Assembly: GCA_035582835.1 (NCBI GenBank)
Contig: JAYKAV010000966.1
Coordinates: 358,520 to 422,519, forward strand
DNA from: Phoebastria nigripes
Lineage: Eukaryota > Chordata > Aves > Procellariiformes > Diomedeidae
Reading direction: 5' to 3'
DNA length: 64,000 nt
The notes beneath the pieces were generated by a model that made no database searches, was not told the DNA's origin, and was given only the letters and a program-made list of their open reading frames with translations. This document shows, piece after piece, positions 1 to 13,245 of this stretch. The stretch's first letter is position 1, and each line of letters starts with the position of its first letter. The position numbers were made by a program, and so were the translations under genes.

Positions 1-2017
1 AGATTCAAAAGAGTTTGATGAGGCTTAATAACATTTTACACTATACCAAACAAGATTAAAAGTCTTCTTTTCTGTTACTAACTGTAGGAGGAGATGAAAC
101 GCACCCTGAAACTGCCCATTTCTTTCCACTGACTATGAAGGGAGCCTGGGAGATTAATTCAACTTTTATACACACTATGTAAAACAATACTGTAAACAGC
201 TACATGTCTTCTGCTGAATCTCACAATCCCGCTCGTTTTGGCTACACATGACTATTAAGACATCTGTGCACAGCTAATGATCAACTGCTTTCTGCAATGT
301 CATCTTTCCATCTATGACAAAAACTGAATAGGTCACCCATGCCATCATTAGGGACCTCATTTCACTAATTTTCAGAATAAACCAACATTAAATCATCCTG
401 GGAAGATATAACACATTAAGACTCAGTAATGCCTTTGGAGATGTGAGATGCCCCATTCAATGCTCAGAGCAGCTGAGCAGGGTGACACCTTGCCAACTCC
501 ACCAGCTACAAACAACCTCTGCTAGAGCTGATGTTGTGAAAAAGTTTCAGCATATGAAGTTTTCTGATTCAGCCTCTTTCCATGGATTTTACCACGAGGA
601 GGAGCGATATGTTTTCCCAGTAGACGTATATATGTATTCACTTATATTTATAAACACGTGTAATTCTAAACTATATTTATTTAGATGTATACACTTAATG
701 CTCTCTCTGTATGTTAGGGACACTCAACCACAGTATTTATCGTGTGTCCAGCAACGCATGTTGTTCAGGGATTACCACAGATTTCTACCCCCCCCCAAAA
801 AAAAAAAAGTTCATATCAGCTAGAGCAAAAGCAAGAAAAAACAAGTATGCTTTTCACCTAGATGAATGTAATTTAAAATGTTCAAAAAAGTTTAGTAGAA
901 TTTAAAAGCTTTGGAAAGGGAAAGAAAAATTATAAGCTGAAATTTGCCGTTAGCTGATTTCATTTGGAAGGCAGGAAATTTTTAAAATCCATTTGAATTA
1001 TTCCAAGTCATTCTATTTGCAGTAAATAACATAGCAGTTCCTGTCAAGGCTGCTTGCAATTCATACACCTAATGATGAGGAGCTAATGATAAGGTACTTT
1101 CAAATCTTTTGAAAGTTCCTTATACGTTTGTATAGGTTTTGTGCAAAGATACAGTCTTTGTGATAAAATGCAACACAGCTATTGCTGTTTTTTCCCCCAA
1201 ACACAGGAACAGAAGTGGTCCATCACACCTAAATGTTTCTGAGCTGGGATGGGTAAATTATTTTACTCTGTCTTTTCACTTCCTATTACTCTTCCACTGG
1301 CTTTACTTCACTTCTATTGCCATCCGTTACCTTCTGAAGACATATTCCTGAGCAGAATATATCTTCAATGAGCTGCACTGATCTTTTCATGAGAAAAGGA
1401 CATAGCTGAGAATCAATGCAACACAGTTTGTTGCCAACAAAATTATTTCTGCAACCATCATTTGTTGGTCTGGTGTGTGAAAAATTACAGAGGCAGATGT
1501 AATCACTAGCCCAGTGGAAATATGGGGATAAAATCAAACATGCAAATCCTCTTTCATTACTGATTTTCTCTTATTTTCCTCAACTACAAACACAGTAATT
1601 ATCTATCACACCTATTTCTGAGGGTATCTCTGGTGGTCAAATGGACTAGCAACTACAGTATTCTGAATAAACTGAATTACCCTAGAGAAAGTAATTTCTT
1701 ATAGTTAATACATGTAATTGTATAGTATCAGATTATGGGATGTAAAAATATTAAAGCTCCATTACATTGCATTCTATCCCCACCAGCCAGAAAATATCTT
1801 TCATAAAGTCTAACCAGATGTGCTACAGTAAGCGTATTTCAGTTTGTCACCTGCTGTGCTGCCCTGGTAGAACAGGATGCGACAAAGGAGGAATGTGTAT
1901 AATAGAAAGTGTTTGAATTTGAGAAGTAGTTTCCTTCCAGTGCGTTGAAGTAGGTCAGGGACCCATTAGAAGTCATTACTTTTAATTACACACAAGGGAT
2001 ACTGTAGAAGAAAAAAA

Positions 2018-2030
2018 TAATAATAATAAT
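2018..2030. repeat. Short (TAA)n run
   Basis: About four TAA/AAT units after a short A run. A similar short run lies at about 39027-39041. Confidence 0.8.
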
Positions 2031-4310
2031 GTGATATCACAATCTCAAATCCCATAATAGATGCAGCATCTACAAAACAAATTCACTACTCCGGAAAGTA
2101 AGGGTCTCTGTGCTGTGTGTTGCACTTTAGAGCAAAAACATTAAAAGGATATTTATGCATTACGAACGTTTTTACAGCTGAAGCACATCTTGTCACACTG
2201 TGCATTGCTGTGTAACTCCAGGAGGATAAGAATCCATCTAAGGACAGCTTGAACTGTCATCAATGTTCTGTGCAAGAGAGTCTATTGATAAATGTTTAAC
2301 AATGGCATTTTCTCAGTAAGGGAGCTCTATTCTGGTATTTCCACATTTTTAAATCCTGGGGTTTGCCTTTCTGAAAACCAAGTACGTTAAGCAGTTGCAC
2401 ATTAAATTATCCACCATCTGTAGGCAGCCTCTTTCTAAATATTTTAAACCCAGCTGAGGTCCAGGCACTGAATGATAAACTGCAGAAGCAGCAGATCAAA
2501 TGTGTAATATTCATACTGAGATCAAATCACAAGGAGGGGGGATGGGGGGCAACCTTGANCTTGGGAATGGCTGTTAGCTCTTCCTTCACAGTTTCTTATG
2601 TTCTCCAATCACTAGATCAAATGGGAAGCCAAGGATGGTCAGGTAGCTTTAGGGACTTTTTAAACTATTAAAATTCCTTTTCGACTTGTTGGGGAAACCC
2701 ACACTTAATTATGTGCATCAGTATGTTAGACTTGTGTCAATCTCTGCTGAGCACAGTGTGAACTCTGATATTTCAAAGCGTTTTTAGCCCTACTTCCCTC
2801 ATTAGAGCTTGTCATGTCAGTGTCTGGAACTGTAATCTCTTTTGATGAATTTGAGAAAAATATACAAAGATGTGCATTACTTTTGGTCTGAACTAACAAA
2901 GCCAACTTTTTACTATTATTCAGTAGTAATAAATTCACCTAGTAGCTCATAAAGTATTCCTCAATCCAAATCGGGTTTCCTTTACATTCATTTACTAATT
3001 AGTACCATAGAGAGCACAGCAGGCAACTTCAGAGACTTACCCGTGGGGACACGCAGTTGCCCACAGGAATTTTTCTGATTACAGAGACCATCACTATGGA
3101 AGAAGAGGGTGCTATCAGCAGGATGCAAGATGGGTGCTCTGCTTAATGGACAATTCTAATATTTGCATTCACTTTTTAATGCTGCAAGGCCACTTCAGCT
3201 TACACCACTGGCTGAGCAGTAGTACTATCCTTTTTCTACCTGTGCCGCCAGCTTAACATCATGAGATACAAGTAACTGAAAAATATCATGAGGAGGGAGA
3301 GCAAATTTTGTATTGTTCACAGCTCTCTCCACAGTTGTGGACAGCGTGAAGATACGTAAATGGGGCTCAGCTGGCCAGACACATATGCCCAGTGCTTTCG
3401 CGGGTGCTTTCACGTGTTCTAGGGTATGCTGCCTACACTTCGGCTATGGCCCCAGAAAGCCCAGCTTTCCTGTAATCTGTCTGCCCCACACTAATGACTT
3501 GGATATCTCCTATCAGAGTCCATTGAGAGAATCCCAATGATTCACTATAGCTAGGGATTCCTTCTGCAGCATAGACAGTTCATATGGGATTCAAAGTATC
3601 ATTTTAAAACCATGTATTACAGACTTGGAAGAAGAGAAATGAAAGGTGTCCCTTTTTTTGTGTGTTCAGATGATTTTTCTTCATTTCTTAAAACAATCAG
3701 ACTTGGCAGTTAAACAATTTTACCTTGAGTTTTTAACCTTAAAAGTTACAAGAAGAAAACATCAGTTAGTCCCAAGCCATCTCCAAAAAGTTAAATGTCT
3801 CCTGTATTACCACAGTGAGATGCTACTGGTAGAAAAGTTGAAGAAAAAAGCAAAACATTTCCAATCAAAAGATTGGAAGTTATGTATGAATTAAGCTCTG
3901 AGGCCCATGGGAGTGATATCCAAGACTTCCTTTCTATTCAAAATGTACTTTATTTTAAAAATAGTAGGGTGGTTGTGGAAAAAAGGCATCCTCCTCCGTA
4001 TGGTTCCTGAACACCATATGGCAATGTCTCTTCTTTTCCATCATTACCAGATTTCCATTCTGATTTCTGACTTAAACACTATGGTTTATCACTACATTGA
4101 TCCATGGATTATCTCATCAAAAGCATCATGGCAAGCAGAGAGATGAAAATCCAGGCAACCCAAGTGAGAGCACAACGGTGTATATACGAAGTAGGACTAC
4201 ATTGCCACTGGTCTGTAGTACAGCTCACTACAGAATTTTGGAAATTTGTGAAAACCTAAATATTTAAAATCCATGAACTGTACAGGTGCATTGGAAATGA
4301 AGAATTCACC

Positions 4311-4334
4311 GGGGGGTGGCGGGGGGAGGGAGGG
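4311..4334 (+). other. G-quadruplex motif
   Basis: The plus strand has G6, TGGC, G6, A, G3, A, G3: four G tracts of at least three with loops of 1-4 bases. This meets the canonical intramolecular quadruplex pattern. It lies on the non-GRM8 strand. Confidence 0.85.
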
Positions 4335-7300
4335 AACCAAACAAAATAAAAATACTGATTACATAAATTAATTACGTGATCAAAGTGATTTTAAATAAAA
4401 GGAATAACCTAGTGTTTTATTTCCTTGTATCTAACAGTGTCAGAGCCTGGAGTCCTCCAAAGTACAACCTGGCTGCCAATGGGCTAATCTTACTTGGCCC
4501 TTTTGAAAATCCCAGGCTTGCGACATAAAAAAGTGGATGTAAGTGCATTATCTACCATTTGGGGACTGTTCACAAGAATAACTATCACAACCTCAGCCTA
4601 GAAAAAAGAAGCCTTATAATATAGGCTCAAAGGCACATTGTACAAAGTACAAAAGTACACCTTGTCCCCTCTACCCACCAAAAAACCTATGCTGAAACCT
4701 GCATGTCCAAGCACATGAGCAACTTAGCACCCATTTCCACCAAGGCATTTTGCAGAGAGTCTTTGGGGCCTTCAAGAAGTACAGGATGCTTTGGAGACTG
4801 CTCCAAAGCCAAAAAGTCAGAGCAGCACAAACAGTGCTCAGAGTCTTTCTAGGTGGATAGTAAGACCAAAGAACACTGAAAATTAGAGCTTAGGGGGAAA
4901 AAAATAACACTTTAAATAGACTCCATAAAATACCCATATTAATACATGGTACCAAACAGAAAGGAAAACAATCAGCTTTCACAAATACCGGTGTTTCATA
5001 AATTTTGTCATTCAGATAGGATAGGTACAGCATTACAAATCATACTCAACACACACANACAAACCACAACACAGGGAGGTTGTGCCCATGGTCAGGCGTA
5101 TCAGAGATACCCTCAAAGTCTAAACTAATCCACCACTTGTTTTGACCCTGCCAGAAGTCATGAGTAAAGTTTCCAAAAAGGAATAAGATTGCTGTGAAAG
5201 TCAGAAATTACAAAAGAAATTATTCTATTTCTATATAAAAATATTTTTATGTACATATGTATAAAATATGTACACATATGCACACACATATTCCATGTGT
5301 TAGGCCCTTTTGCCTTCCTTTCTGACAGAGTGGTCAGTGGTTTATACTTCCCCACTGGGGAGGCTACCCAAATTTTGTTTCTAAGCTGATATTGTTACTG
5401 ACTCAAATTAAACAAGATGATGAACTTTAAGAAAAGCACAGCTTGAAGGCAATAAGATCACTGAAGAAACAGAGAGATCTTGCAGAGGTTTCCTACTGGT
5501 ACAGCAATATATTCTTAGCTTCTCCATTTAACGGAGAGAATTAAAATATTGGGGAAAGCTTTCTAAAAATAGTTCAATGCTATTTCTTATTGAACTGTTC
5601 CCTATTTCCTGTACATATAGATAGGTACTTTTCCCTGACATTTTTCCCCTTTCTTCCTATAACTCATACTTACTTTTTTTCCTCAGACATTTCAACAACT
5701 TATAGTTCCCTCCTGATACCTGCCTGATGTTTTCTCTCTTTCCTCTATGTGAACATCTCCTTTTTCCCAGATATCCCTTTTCCTTCACACCTGGTTTCCC
5801 TACCTCTTCTCACTCCTTCCTCCCTTCTCAACCACAACTTGACTGAAGTGAGAAGGAAGAGTGGACAGTGATTAGTTTCTAAAGAGCTGATTTAGGATTC
5901 TCAGTTCCAGCTCTGCTTCTCCCCTTCAGCAGCCTACGTTTCAGAGATACTCAGTGTTTCCACTTGGCCCAGCAGAAAGGGCAAAGGGGAACTCCTCTTC
6001 TGTGAAATAAGCCTGGACAGAGTCACTCCTCACTCTCATCTACTGAGTAAGGCTTCCTTCCCCATAAAAGGCATTTTTGCTCTCTGACTGCATTGGGAAC
6101 ACATCCACAAAGTCAGCAAAAGCAATGTTTGATCTAGGAAAAAAGCTTATATTGGATGAGCATTTCACATCATTTCTGCAAATTCTCCTTTTCCCTAGTT
6201 TCATTCATTGCAATTTAAGTATAAATCAGTTTACTGTTATCACCACCATACAGCCTTGTTTGAGTGCTAGCCTTAACCTTCCTGGCTAGTGTGATGGAGA
6301 TTTCCTCCCTAGCTGTGACTCTCCAATATCTCTAAGTCCCAATACAGATGATATATAAGTCCTTCTGAAGGTTCTTAAAAGTCCTCCTCAGTTAGCTTTA
6401 TCCTGTAAGTCTGGCCCCACCATGAACGCCCTACTTCAGCAGCTCGGCAGGATGCTGAAAGAAGAGGGTGTGAGGAGCTTTCAATAAACTCATTTTTTCC
6501 CATTTCAGCAATCCCAGTAACACCCCATATTTCTTACAGGATGTCAATAGTCAGAGGCAGGGCTTGCTGACAACCACTTTATGCTGCCCTGTGAAGCTGC
6601 TCCCCTGCCTACAGTTATCAGCACACCTTTGCCACGCAGCACAGCCAGGCAGTGCTTCAGCAGGCAGCCAAGGAAACCTTGGCCCTGGGGCCCCATACAA
6701 ACCTTTGCTTTCACCTAAAGGCGGTGAAAATGCTCATGTCAGCCCACAACATATTTCACGGAATTCAGTGTCTTTATTTGGGTAGAACAAGAAACCAATT
6801 GGTCTTGTTCTGACCAAATATTGGGAACCTTTATATGCTTAGACTGCTGAAAATGTTTCCTTTGACTGATGCAAAACACCTGTTTTTCAGTTTGAATACA
6901 GATCTTTTTAAGAGAACCCCACGTTTACCAGACAGTGTTTCAGTCTGCAGCTACTATATGCAGCGCACTGGTGTACTGATCAGTAGTCTTTGGAAATCTC
7001 CTTTTGTATACTGTGCACAAATTATTTGTATTAGGAACTAGAGTACCACTGTACCACTTCTGAATACTATAGCAGCTTTTGATGAATGAACATCTTTTAT
7101 TTTGAAATTGTCCTCCCTCAGTCTGTTGCTGCATATGTTAAAAGATCCCATCAAAAGCAAAATTATACACTAAACTTAATTTAAAAGTGTCAAGTGCATT
7201 GAATAAACATTGGAGACATCAAAACCCTGAGTGGATGCTCCTGATGACAAGTGGTGTGGGAATGCCAGCCTGTGCTGAGCCTGATACAATTCCATTTCTA

Positions 7301-7453
7301 TCTACTTATTGAAATTACTTCAGAAATATACTTCTGCATATCGGTGTCACCTATTCACTTCCAGGCACTGGAAGAGTTGGTTTAGAATTGCCAATTGAAC
7401 TGGATCAGCATGCCTCGGGCCCTTCCCAAAACTCACGTTTCTGAAAATGTAAG

Positions 7454-7493
<40 letters not shown>
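7454..7493. repeat. Poly(A) tract, 40 A
   Basis: An uninterrupted run of 40 A is followed by CAACCAACCCACACAAC. No gene-like sequence that would mark a processed retrocopy was recognised just upstream, so it is listed as a simple repeat. Confidence 0.9.
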
Positions 7494-7494
<1 letters not shown>

Positions 7495-10400
7495 AACCAA
7501 CCCACACAACTTTGAAGCATTTGGTTTTGATGTCTTTAGTCTGTCTTCTCTTTCACAGTTTGTAGATCTTTTACTTTTTGATCATAAAGGCAACAAAGCA
7601 CCGACGTTTATTGGAACAGAATTTGCGGGCTCCGTCTGGCACGTGGGCTGCCTATGTAACATATGGTGAAGTTAAGCACCTTGGAATGGGATTCACATGA
7701 TACTTCCTGAGCTAGCCAGTAGGAAATACCAAGCAAGAAATGTGTCCAAGATCACATTTCTTTGGTGTAGGTGGAACCAAGACTGCAGTTAATAGCCCAA
7801 AGCCATCTTCCACACATAAGGTTGGTTCACAGCAGTTCTAAAAACATGTCTGGAGAAGAGGACAGTGTTGCCATGTCTATTTATTTTTTAAAGAAAAGCT
7901 AGTTGCCACAGAGCCCGCGTTTATCCACTTGCATCTTCACTCTTAGTTGGGAGCCCTTTTTTTGTGTAGGGCTGATGACCTCCCTCAAGTCCCTTTCCTC
8001 TAGGTTAGAAACCAACACAGAAAGGGTTATAGCAGAAGCCGAAGTGTGAAACATGGTTCTTATGTCACTTTCAGCATGCATACAGCCTGAACCAGATCTC
8101 TCAAGGGATTGTTTTAACACTGGCCAGACTGAGANGGGGAGGACCCTCTCACCCTCCCGTGGCAGCAGGACCCTGTGTGGATGAGTTGCATAAAGCTGGA
8201 GAACAAACAAGTGCAGCAGACATAATTGCACAGCTCTGCAATATGTCTGAGCTGGGGCAGGTCCCAGGATCTGGTCTTCACTTCTTGAGGTCCCTTTGAC
8301 ACTGAATAAAATATTATTTGCCAAACATGTAGGCAATCAACTAACTGCCAAGGTGGCAGCCCTTGTGGGGAAATGCAGTCGCAGAACTGTAAATGCTAAG
8401 AGAACTTTACTGGCCCAGATTAGACACCAGAAGTTTCACAGATCCAAGAACATCTTTACAGATCACAGACTGAGATGTCTGAGTGCCACTTTAGGCACAT
8501 AAGAGGGTTGTATGAGGTCTTACTTATTTTATCTGGGCTAGGTAGTCCAAATATAACTCTTCAGATTTATGAAAACACTGAAGGGGTCCAACTGAATTAT
8601 GTAGTTTCCAAACAAATCTGCAAATCTTCCATGTCAGGTTTCTAAAGAATTGTGATATCACTCCCTATTAAGGATAAGAGAAATTTCTACCTGACAGAAT
8701 TCCCCATACAATTGAAGTTATTTTCTATACATTTGTACATCAGTCAGAGTCTTATCTATTATTTCTGAGCATTTTTCCATGCACACTTTATAATATATAT
8801 CCTTACCACTCACTTAATTTGACTGAGCCAGCAATTAACAATATTTCACTCGAGAGAGAGAAAAATTTTGGCTTTATATACACAGGTGTCACAACAGTCA
8901 GACTCTAACAAAGAGAGTGAATGGTTTCAAATACACTTCACATACAGAAGAGAGTTTTGTACAGAATATGTAAGAATAAAAACAGAGCTACTGTCAGTGC
9001 TTTTGCTGGTGTCCATAGCCCCAGAGTCCCTCTACCACCTAGGGTGTCAAAGCGAAGGGCACCTTCAGAGGCCAGCTCACTCTTTGCACTGCCTGATGGA
9101 CACAAGCCTCAGGGCTGGAGTCTCTGCGCCCCGCTCTGCCCTGCGGCCGACTGCAGAGCAAAACCTGATTTTCAGATGGGCAGTTGGCTGCAGAAACCCA
9201 GGCCCTCATGTCGGGTGCTTTGTCTCGCTAGCCAACACACGGGGAACCATAGGTGAGAAGAGAGCGTGATTCCTCACCCCAGTGCAGCCTCGCAGGAGGC
9301 AGAGCACGGCTGTAGTGCCACGGTGGGCAGGAGCAGAACAGCTCACCCCACTATAGCAGAGGCAAAGGCTTTGCGTTTTTCTTAGTACCCTGAGAATGAA
9401 ACCCCCCTCTGAGCTTCTGCAACTCAGGTGGGGTGCTAGTGCTGCTGCCCCTCCATTCAATCCTGTGGGATCACAGCCAGGGGCTGCACACAGAGAGAGG
9501 GAACCACAGTATCGCGCTAGGCTGTGCCAGAACACACGGAGCATCTCGTGACTGCATCAACAGAAAGAAGCCGGCGTTTCTGGGACACTTCATTTACTTT
9601 CCTTCTAGTCAGGGCTATGTCAGTGAAAACGAGACACTAAGTGTACAGGTAGTACCATCACTTTAAGGTCTATAGATTAAGTTATAGGGGCACAAAAAGG
9701 CTCAGCAAATACTGGTAGCTGGCTAGACAGGAGGTCATTTAAATCTTTGCACAAGAGCTAGGCCAGCCACATTATACCTTCACTTTTCCACATGGCGATT
9801 TTTATTTTTCCCCTCCCACACCAGGACTGCACACTTCAAACCACAAACTACTGATATTACTAGTAGTATTTTCTCAACTTTTCCTAAAAGCAAAGAAACA
9901 AACAGAAAAACCCTCTTCAGAGCTCTGTTTCACAGTTTGGATGCGTACATGTCACACAATACAGAAAGCGCTACCAAGAAGACTTTCTGCATAGAAATTA
10001 CTGGGTTGTCTCCATGCTACCATTTCACCATAGACTTTGGAAATCTCAGCTCTACAGAAGAAACTTCCAGAAACATAATTAACAATAAGGCTCTCATGTG
10101 ATGTCAGCATCAGCCTCTCCTTACCATAATTCTTGAAGTTATAAAACAAAACTAATGCATATTTGCTTTGTTGCCTAAATTGACTACTCAGAAAATATGA
10201 GGGTCAAGTCCCAAACTCTGTAAGTTCACTATCCAAGTGCTTATTAAGGTCAAGGAAGCTTTTCACAGATGTGGAATTTTACCTGAAAGCAGCAGTTGAA
10301 GAATCAGAATCAAACAGATGATCAGAAATGCGATCTTCTCACACACATCTTTTTTAAAGCTTTTATATACACACCTACATATTCTCAAGGAATAAGAAGC

Positions 10401-11199
10401 ACTTGAGATTCTTCTCACACTGCATCAGTTTCCACATCTTACCTCACTTCAGCTCATACCTGCTGCAGAAATTAAATTTAAGAAAAAAAATTAACATGCT
10501 CAAGCCTACCAGTTAATAATAAATTCCTGGTGTATATTCAGAACAGGTTAATTTGTTTTATCTGTTTAGAATGCAGAAAGCAGCAAGTTAAATACTGAAT
10601 CCGCTCTCAGAATGAGAAAAATATATTATCCTTTTTATTGACTGTAAACATTCAATCTAAAGAACAGTTGGAGGGTAGAGTCTGGAATACCTGCTTTGAT
10701 TAGTCAACAGATGCTCTACAGAGTCAAAACTTACTTATCCCTGAGTTTTGACTTTTATTGTTAACTCAAACAATAACAAAATAAAACCTAAGCTTTTTTT
10801 CCCCCAACTGACTACAGCAGCAGCAGCTCTCTAAAAACTATCTCTGCTCTAATACTTGATTATATCTGCTTCAGGGAAAGTTTCCTGTATCTCGGATAAT
10901 TTCCACCTGCTTGTATGAGTCACCTGTTAGTACAGCTGCTTCTTAATGGTAGTGCCTTGCAGCTGAGATGATAAGAGTGAATTCAACAACTAAAGATCAA
11001 GAGGTGATTTGATAGTCTAATACATCAGTTTCTTCCACTGACAGAAAACTTATTTCCTTGTATAAATAAAATCATGACATGATCCAGTAGCTAAAACGAG
11101 GAAAGTAAAAAATTAGGACTAGAAATAAGATAAAGATATTTAATGCTGAAAGTAACAAATAACTGGAAAACTGTGCTGGACTCTACTTCTTGATATCTA
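7494..11199. other. Intronic stretch without genes
   Basis: Nothing gene-like was recognised. The minus-strand frame of 145 codons at 7899-8336 contains an ambiguous base and matches no family I know. The CpG-enriched patch at 9040-9580 is the only marked feature. Confidence 0.65.
9040..9580. promoter_or_regulatory. CpG-enriched, GC-rich intronic patch
   Basis: About 19 CpG dinucleotides fall in roughly 540 bp, whereas neighbouring kilobases hold only a few. It includes CTGCGCCCCGC, TATCGCGCTA and GCCGGCG. Open frames of 111-133 codons on both strands reflect base composition. A good plus-strand donor-like CATAG|GTGAGAAG lies at 9253. It could be a regulatory element, an antisense exon or a decayed GC-rich insertion. 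Confidence 0.35.
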
Positions 11200-13245
11200 G
11201 TGTAAGATAGCGGAGTACAGAGCCCGGACTTCAAATCAGCAGACTTCAACTTATTCAGGAAACTGCTGGGTGTGATCCTTTGGCAGCTCTGAAAAGTAAA
11301 GGAGTTCAGGGAAGTTGGCAGATCTTTCAGACAGCATCCTACAAGTGCAAGAGCAGTCCTTCCCAATATTTAGGAAGACCAGCTAACTTAGAAAATCTGC
11401 ATGACTGAGCAGGAAACTTATGGTGTACAGAAATTAAAAGACAATATACAGGAGGAGGATGCAAGGACCAGGTACAGGAATTTAAAAACATTGCTTGGGC
11501 AGACAGGGACAGTGTCAGAAAAGCCAAAGCTCACCTGGAGTAGAAGGGACATCAAAAGCAGAAAAAAAGAGTTACCAATACATTCATAGCAAAATGCTGA
11601 ACAAGGACAATGTGGGCTCATTGCTGAATGGGTTGGGTGATTTAGTAACTGCAGACACAGATAAGACAGAGATACTTGATGCCATCTTTTCTCCNGTCTC
11701 CACCAACAAGGTTTCTCAGGCCTCTCTGCTTAGTGAAAGGGTTCACAGAGGAAAACAACTTGCAGTGGATGAGAATCAAGTCAGGGATTACTTGAGATAA
11801 ATCATCCTGTGCACGCCCATGGACCCTGTTGGGCTGCAGCCAAAGGTTCTGAGAGAACGGCCAATATCCTTGCAAGGTCACTCTCTATCGCCTCTGAAAG
11901 GTCATGGAGACTAGGAGAGGTGCCCCATGACAGGAAGCAAACAAACGTTGCACCCCAGCTTCAAAAAAGGTGAAAAGGGGAACTCTATCCAGACTGGCCT
12001 CATCTCAGTCCCTGGAAAAATGATGGAGCTAGTCTTCTTGGAGTACATCTCTGGACACATGAAGAAGATGATGACTGGAAGCAGTCAGCATGGATTTACC
12101 AAGGGCAAAACATGCCTGACCACCCCGATTGCTCTCTACAATATAGTGACTGGGTCTGTGGTCAAGGAGAGAGCAGGGGATGCAATTTACCTTGACTTTA
12201 GCCTTCGACACCGTCTGCCACAGTATTCTTGTATCCAAGTTACTTTACAATCTGGTGGTGAACAACTGGACAGGTAAAAATCCAGTTGGACAATCAGGAG
12301 AGGGTCATGATTAAGGGCCCATACCCCATCTGGAGGCTAGTAACAAGTTGACTACCACAGGGGTCTATCCTGGGACCCATCCCGTTTAACATTTTTACCG
12401 GTGACCTGCAGGACATTGAGACGATGGAGTGCACTCTCATCAAGTTTGCAGATTACACCAAACTGGGGGAAACAGTGGATATGCTGCAGGGCAGGGCTGT
12501 CGTATAAAGGGACCTAGACAGGCTTGAGGAACAGGCCAACAGGATCTTCATGAAATTCAGCAAGGACAAACGCAAATCTCTGCACCTAGGAAGGAAGAGC
12601 TCCTTGCAACAATACAGGCTGGGAACTGATGAATGGGGAGCAGCTCTGCAGAAAAGGCCCTGGGGCTCTGGAAGACAGCAGCATGAGCCAGCAGTACCCT
12701 GGCAGCAAAGAGGATCAGCAGCATCCTGGGCTGTAGTAACAGGAGCAGTACATCAAGGGAAGGGATTATCATCCTCCACTCATCACTTGTTAGACCACAT
12801 TTGGAATACTGTGCGAAGTTTTGGGTCCCCCAGTACAAGACAGATATGGATAAACCAGGCCAAGTTCAGCAAAGGGCCACCATGATGGTTGGGAGCTGAA
12901 GCTCTTGCCCTGTGAGGAGAGGCTGAGGGAGCTGGGATTGTTCAGCTTGGACCAAAGTTAGGTTGAGGGGAACTGAACAACAGCCCTCCAGAATCAGAAG
13001 ATGTGGCCAGACTGCACAGCCATGCATGATGGCAGGGTGAAAGACAACAGGCAAAAGTTGAGACAAGAAAGGTTCAGCTTCATATGAGGAGAAACTTTTT
13101 CACTGTAAGGACAGTCAGGCAGTGCAATAGGCTGCCCAGAGAGTCTCTCTCCATCCTTGGGGGTTTTCAAGACCCAACTGGATAAAGACCTGAGCAACTG
13201 GTCTGATCTCATAGCTGACCTTGCTTTGAGCAGGAGGCTGGTTCA
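11200..13245 (+). mobile_element. Long decayed CR1 LINE copy (C-terminal endonuclease/RT region to near the 3' end)
   Basis: CR1 is the main LINE of birds and reptiles; it retrotransposes with a reverse transcriptase encoded by ORF2. Translated pieces match CR1 ORF2 in order. They include an NVTP-like stretch read as QTLHPSFKKGEKG near 11945, SVPGKMMELVFLEYISGHM, SQHGFTKGKTCLT, YLDFS at about 12185-12202, and LEYC/FW-like text near 12800. A frame change falls right after YLDFS, where AFDTV continues in another frame. The catalytic FADD box reads FADY at 12445-12456, and a TAA soon follows. Several other stops are present. Both ends were judged by eye; the typical 3' octamer tail was not seen, so the 3' end is truncated or eroded. 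The element is dead and old. Confidence 0.88.

Larger units (their letters stand above)
1..7453. other. Intronic stretch without genes
   Basis: AT-rich sequence with no recognisable exon. It holds a C9A12 run at 788-808, a short TAA run, the G-quadruplex motif at 4311, a small inverted repeat GTACATAT...ATATGTAC at about 5251-5273, and a pyrimidine-rich belt at about 5590-5830. The longest open frame (443-823, 126 codons) resembles no protein known to me. Confidence 0.7.

Noticed and set aside
443..823. 126-codon plus-strand frame
   Set aside because: No recognisable protein, ends in poly-Lys from an A12 run, and lies in AT-rich intron.
5640..5690. Good plus-strand 3' splice site (TTTTTTTCCTCAG)
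   Set aside because: No exon or donor follows on that strand, and GRM8 is on the other strand. Pyrimidine belts give such sites by chance.
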